Below, piece after piece: positions 60,823-64,000 of a stretch of DNA of 64,000 nucleotides. Each line of letters begins with the position of its first letter. Position 1 is the stretch's first letter. Source of the DNA: Marinobacterium sedimentorum (GTDB taxonomy: Bacteria; Pseudomonadota; Gammaproteobacteria; Pseudomonadales; Balneatricaceae); the NCBI RefSeq assembly GCF_024267675.1, contig NZ_JALDYX010000002.1, forward strand, positions 372,001-436,000, in the 5' to 3' direction. A program made the translations under genes and the position numbers. Below the pieces are notes generated by a model, which saw only the letters and a list, made by a program, of their open reading frames with translations, searched no databases and had not been told where the DNA came from.

Positions 60823-61770
60823 ATGCGCTTTACCCTCAAGCACCTGCGGTACTTTGTGGTGGCGGGCGAGATGAGCAGCGTCACCCGGGCTGCCGAAAGT
60901 CTGCATGTCTCCCAGCCCTCGATCTCATCGGCCATCCTGCATCTGGAGGACGTCACCGGCCTGCAGCTGTTTGTGCGTCACCACGCCCAGGGATTGTCAC
61001 TCACGCCCTCGGGCAGGCAATTCATCCGCAAGGCCAAGCAGCTGCTGGCCGAGGCTGATGGCCTGGTGCACTACGCCAGTACCCTGGGCAGTGATGTGGC
61101 GGGGTCCTTGCGCATCGTTGGTTTTCCGACCTTCACACCCATACTGGTGCCGGGGCTCATCAAGCGTTTCGTCGATGCCTATCCGGCGGTCAAGGTGCAC
61201 TGCGATGAAAAACATCAGAAGGACATTATCCAGAGTCTGCATGATGGTCGGTACGAGCTTGCCCTGACCTACGATATGCAGATTCCGGCGGATATTGAGT
61301 TCGAACCGCTGATGGAGTTTCCACCCTATGCGGTGGTGGGCAGGAATCATCCGCTGGCGGATCGCAAGGAAGTCTCGCTGCACGAACTGGCGCCGCTGCC
61401 CATGGTGTTGCTGGACTGGCCCATGAGCCGGGAGTACTTCTATTCGCTGTTTCTGAGCCTTGAACTGGAGCCAGATTTCGCCTATCCGGCCGAATCCCTG
61501 GGCATGGTGCGCGGTCTGGTGGGCAATGGTTTTGGCTATACGCTGTTCAACAGCCCTATGGCCTGCAACCTGGCCTTTGACGGTACCGAGCTGGTGGCCA
61601 TACCGCTGACGGAAAAGCTGCTCCCGCTGCGCATGGGGGTCGCGCGTCTGCGGCAGTATCGCCTCACGCCTGCGGCGGGCGCCTTTATCAAGCATCTGGA
61701 AGACCAGGTACGGGAGCTGTCGAGCAGCGTGTTCGAGGATAAGCGTTTTTACCGGCTGCTGACTGACTAA
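60823..61770 (+). CDS. LysR-family transcriptional regulator
   Basis: Protein of 315 residues from the ATG at 60823, nine bases after AGGAG. The N-terminal winged helix-turn-helix is FTLKHLRYFVVAGEMSSVTR and on to LHVSQPSISSAILHLE. The effector domain is of type 2 periplasmic-binding fold (LRIVGFPTFTPILVPGLIKRF). It is divergent from the monooxygenase operon and upstream of the aspartase gene. It probably controls the amino-compound genes; the inducer is unknown. Confidence 0.9.
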   Translation: MRFTLKHLRYFVVAGEMSSVTRAAESLHVSQPSISSAILHLEDVTGLQLFVRHHAQGLSLTPSGRQFIRKAKQLLAEADGLVHYASTLGSDVAGSLRIVGFPTFTPILVPGLIKRFVDAYPAVKVHCDEKHQKDIIQSLHDGRYELALTYDMQIPADIEFEPLMEFPPYAVVGRNHPLADRKEVSLHELAPLPMVLLDWPMSREYFYSLFLSLELEPDFAYPAESLGMVRGLVGNGFGYTLFNSPMACNLAFDGTELVAIPLTEKLLPLRMGVARLRQYRLTPAAGAFIKHLEDQVRELSSSVFEDKRFYRLLTD

Positions 61771-61835
61771 TGCCCCTGGCAGCTCACAGAGGCGTCGAAT
61801 CACCAGCATATGAAAAACAAATGCAATTCTAATAA

Positions 61836-61849
61836 TTAAGATATTTTAC
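61836..61849 (+). promoter_or_regulatory. Shared word upstream of the aspartase gene
   Basis: TTAAGATATTTTAC contains both TTAAGATAT, also seen at 60761, and AAGATATTTTAC, also seen on the minus strand at 53255-53266. It lies about 107 bases before the aspartase ATG. It is a likely common regulator site. Confidence 0.45.
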
Positions 61850-61955
61850 AAATACTGATGCGCTTTTTAGGCTGGTGGGGTGAAACATCGAACGCCTTGT
61901 TCGAGTTTCCATCCCAAGACCAGCCAACGATGTAGAGACCGCATCGGAGTAGCCC

Positions 61956-63527
61956 ATGAACGCCATCAGCAAGAAGCCGATCAAAAACGCACCGCCGCAG
62001 GCGACAGCCAGCCAACCCCCAATCGCCGCCCTGTCTGACCGCAAGACCGCAACGCCCTCGGCCCTGTGCGAGAGCCCAGCTGTTACAGCGCCGCGAGCAG
62101 AGCCAACAAGGCGCGAGCAAGACCTGCTGGGCGAACGCGATCTGCCGCAGAGCGCCTATTACGGCGTGCAGACCCTGCGGGCGGTGGAGAATTTTGCCGT
62201 GACCGGTATTACGCTGAGGCACTTTCCCAAGCTGGTGATCGCCCTGGCGATGGTGAAAAAGGCCGCGGCCCTGGCCAATCGCAGGCTTGGGCAGCTGGAT
62301 GAGTCGCGCAGCACGGTCATCTGCCAGGCCTGTGATGAAATCATCGCCGGACGCTGGCATGAGCACTTCGTCGTTGATGTGATTCAGGGCGGTGCCGGCA
62401 CCTCGACCAACATGAACGCCAATGAAGTCATTGCCAACCGGGCGCTGGAACTGATGGGGCATGCCCGGGGCGACTACCAGCAACTGCACCCCAACAATCA
62501 CGTCAACCTGTCCCAGTCCACCAATGATGTTTACCCCAGCGCCATCCGGCTCTGTATCCTGCTCAGTTACGAGGGCTATACCCAGGCTCTGGGGGATCTG
62601 TGCTACGAGCTGAAACACAAGTCGGTGGAGTTTTCCGATGTCATCAAGATGGGCCGCACCCAGTTGCAGGATGCCGTGCCCATTACCCTGGGGCAGGAGT
62701 TTGGCGGCTGGTACGCCACGCTCAAGGAAGATATCGAGGAAATGCGGGACGTGGTGGAGTATTTCCGCGAGATCAACATGGGCGCCACCGCCATAGGTAC
62801 CGGCATCAACACGGACCCGGACTATTCCAGCCTGGTGATCGAGGAGCTGTGCCGGATTTCCGGCAAGTCGCTGGTGCCGGCACGCAACCTGATTGAAGCC
62901 ACCTCCGACATGGGCGCCTTTGTTACCTTTTCCAGTGTGCTTAAACGCAACGCCATCAAGCTGTCCAAGGTGTGTAATGACCTGCGCCTGCTTTCCAGCG
63001 GCCCACGGGCAGGCTTGCAGGAAATCAACCTGCCGTCCATGCAGCCGGGCAGTTCCATCATGCCGGGCAAGGTGAATCCGGTGATTCCGGAAATGGTGAA
63101 TCAGGTGGCCTACCAGATTATCGGTAACGACATTACCGTGACCATGGCGGCGGAAGCCGGCCAGTTGCAGCTCAATGTCATGGAACCGGTGATCGCCTTC
63201 AATGTACTGCAGTCGCTGCAGCTTCAGATTCGCGCCATCCGCGCCCTGGCGGAGAAATGTATCCGAGGTATCAGCGCCAACCGTGAGCACTGTCGCGATA
63301 CGGTGAACAACAGCATCGGCATCATCACGGCCCTGAACCCCTACATCGGTTATGAAAACGCCAGCCGTATCGCCAAACAGGCGGTGGCGAGCGGCCAGAG
63401 CGTGCGCGACATTGTACTCAGTGAAGGACTCTTAAACGCGCTGGAGCTGGATGACATTCTCAGTGCGGAAAACATGACCCAGCCGCGGCGCCTGAAAAAA
63501 AACACTCAAATCAAAACCGTTGCCTGA
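61956..63527 (+). CDS. Aspartate ammonia-lyase-like protein
   Basis: Protein of 523 residues, longer than usual aspartase (about 470-480). The extra ~55 residues at the N-terminus are low in complexity, rich in A, P, K and T, before the conserved LLGERDLPQSAYYGVQTLR. Active-site blocks are present: GAGTSTNMNANEVIANRALE, HPNNHVNLSQSTNDVYPSA, GRTQLQDAVPITLGQEF and the fumarase/aspartase signature GSSIMPGKVNPVIPE. It would reversibly deaminate aspartate to fumarate or act on a related amino acid. It is followed after 16 bases by an aldehyde dehydrogenase gene, in one operon. Confidence 0.88.
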   Translation: MNAISKKPIKNAPPQATASQPPIAALSDRKTATPSALCESPAVTAPRAEPTRREQDLLGERDLPQSAYYGVQTLRAVENFAVTGITLRHFPKLVIALAMVKKAAALANRRLGQLDESRSTVICQACDEIIAGRWHEHFVVDVIQGGAGTSTNMNANEVIANRALELMGHARGDYQQLHPNNHVNLSQSTNDVYPSAIRLCILLSYEGYTQALGDLCYELKHKSVEFSDVIKMGRTQLQDAVPITLGQEFGGWYATLKEDIEEMRDVVEYFREINMGATAIGTGINTDPDYSSLVIEELCRISGKSLVPARNLIEATSDMGAFVTFSSVLKRNAIKLSKVCNDLRLLSSGPRAGLQEINLPSMQPGSSIMPGKVNPVIPEMVNQVAYQIIGNDITVTMAAEAGQLQLNVMEPVIAFNVLQSLQLQIRAIRALAEKCIRGISANREHCRDTVNNSIGIITALNPYIGYENASRIAKQAVASGQSVRDIVLSEGLLNALELDDILSAENMTQPRRLKKNTQIKTVA

Positions 63528-63543
63528 CCCCAAGGAGACACCC

Positions 63544-64000
63544 ATGACGGACAAGAACAAGGATTACTGGCTTGGCCTGCAGGCCAGGACCGAACTTCGC
63601 ACCCAGGCCTGGATCGACGGCCGCTTCGTGCCGGCCAGCGATGGCCAGCGCTATGACACCCGCAATCCCGCCACCGGTGCGCTGCTCGCGCACATGAGCG
63701 CCTGCACGGCAGAGGATGTCGACAGGGCGGTGCGGGCGGGAAGACGCAGCTTTGAGGCGGGTGTCTGGTGCGATGCAGCACCGGCGCAGCGCAAGGCGGT
63801 CATCAAACGCCTGGCGGCGCTGATTCGGGAAAACGCCGATGAGCTGGCGCTGCTCGAAACCCTCAATGTCGGCAAGCCGGTGCAGGAATCGCTGAATATC
63901 GATATCCAGGGCGCGGCCGGCTGCTTCGAGTGGTATGCAGAAGCCGCCGACAAGCTCTACGGCGAAGTGGCACCCACCGATGGCAATAATATCGCCACCA
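63544..64000 (+). CDS. Aldehyde dehydrogenase, PuuC-like, 5' part
   Basis: It runs off the window; 152 residues are seen. AGGAG precedes the ATG. The N-terminal half of an NAD(P)-dependent aldehyde dehydrogenase is recognisable (AWIDGRFVPASDGQRYDTRNP, LALLETLNVGKPVQESL, GCFEWYAEAADKLYGEVAPT) and resembles gamma-glutamyl-gamma-aminobutyraldehyde dehydrogenase. The catalytic Cys lies beyond the edge. It would oxidise the aldehyde made by the aminotransferase or monooxygenase; this is inferred from context. Confidence 0.87.
   Translation, partial: MTDKNKDYWLGLQARTELRTQAWIDGRFVPASDGQRYDTRNPATGALLAHMSACTAEDVDRAVRAGRRSFEAGVWCDAAPAQRKAVIKRLAALIRENADELALLETLNVGKPVQESLNIDIQGAAGCFEWYAEAADKLYGEVAPTDGNNIAT

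Noticed and set aside
61836..63290. 484-codon minus-strand frame opposite the aspartase gene
   Set aside because: It is a composition-driven antisense frame; the plus strand holds a full aspartase with its signature.

Overview
The window is about 58-60% GC chromosomal DNA from a gammaproteobacterium, most likely an Oceanospirillales/Pseudomonadales relative. The Entner-Doudoroff block (zwf-pgl-eda divergent from hexR, then a GltR/GtrS-type two-component system and a GtsABCD-type glucose ABC transporter) is the Pseudomonas-like layout. ThiBPQ, ArfB, an OmpR/LacI/LysR regulator mix and outer-membrane porins also point to a Gram-negative gammaproteobacterium. I saw no rRNA, tRNA or CRISPR.

Layout. 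1-6400: a sucrose/fructoside island with the tail of a GH32 hydrolase, a porin behind a palindromic LacI-type operator, a LacI regulator, two small exported Cys-containing proteins and a PfkB fructokinase. 6456-10301: a minus-strand pair of an NMT1/SsuA-like periplasmic binding protein and a membrane PAS-GGDEF-EAL c-di-GMP enzyme. 10572-21383: one gene encoding a 3,603-residue multidomain protein. It has an HhH-like N-terminus, helical hairpins bracketed by CxxC pairs, a long helical region, a hydrophobic cluster, a nitrilase-like domain, and a C-terminal segment resembling a PD-(D/E)xK nuclease. This is the most unusual object in the window and looks like a giant toxin or effector. 21811-32585: central glucose metabolism and uptake. 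32787-40367: aldo-keto reductase, lipoprotein, FucP-type sugar transporter, small conserved genes, VOC protein, DUF4432 epimerase-like protein and Gfo/Idh/MocA oxidoreductase. 40701-46828: thiolase-like protein, a DUF211/VIT-like/P-type ATPase operon, a CHRD protein and ArfB. 47320-51504: thiamine ABC transporter and a kinase that may be ThiK-like. 51796-64000: an amino-compound catabolic cluster (class III aminotransferase, APC permease, ArgE-like M20 deacylase, DUF1028, RidA, flavin monooxygenase, LysR, aspartase, aldehyde dehydrogenase). It is interrupted by an MFS transporter gene with the decayed remains of a PAP2 phosphatase gene.

Three families of non-coding repeats lie between genes. 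One is a 169-bp MITE-like element with perfect 19-bp terminal inverted repeats in copy 1 (two full copies and one fragment). The second is a 142-bp element with ACAGGYTGTYGAAAA-type ends. The third is a ~350-bp repeat present twice in inverted orientation around the 21-47 kb segment. Several abut stop codons.

How it works together. Sucrose-derived fructose (ScrK) and glucose (Gts transporter) would feed glucose-6-phosphate and KDPG metabolism (Zwf, Pgl, Eda) under HexR and the GltR/GtrS pair; edd and glk are not in the window. A 12-base word shared by the upstream regions of the aminotransferase and the aspartase, with a related 9-base word in the LysR/monooxygenase intergenic region, suggests that the amino-compound genes form one regulon.
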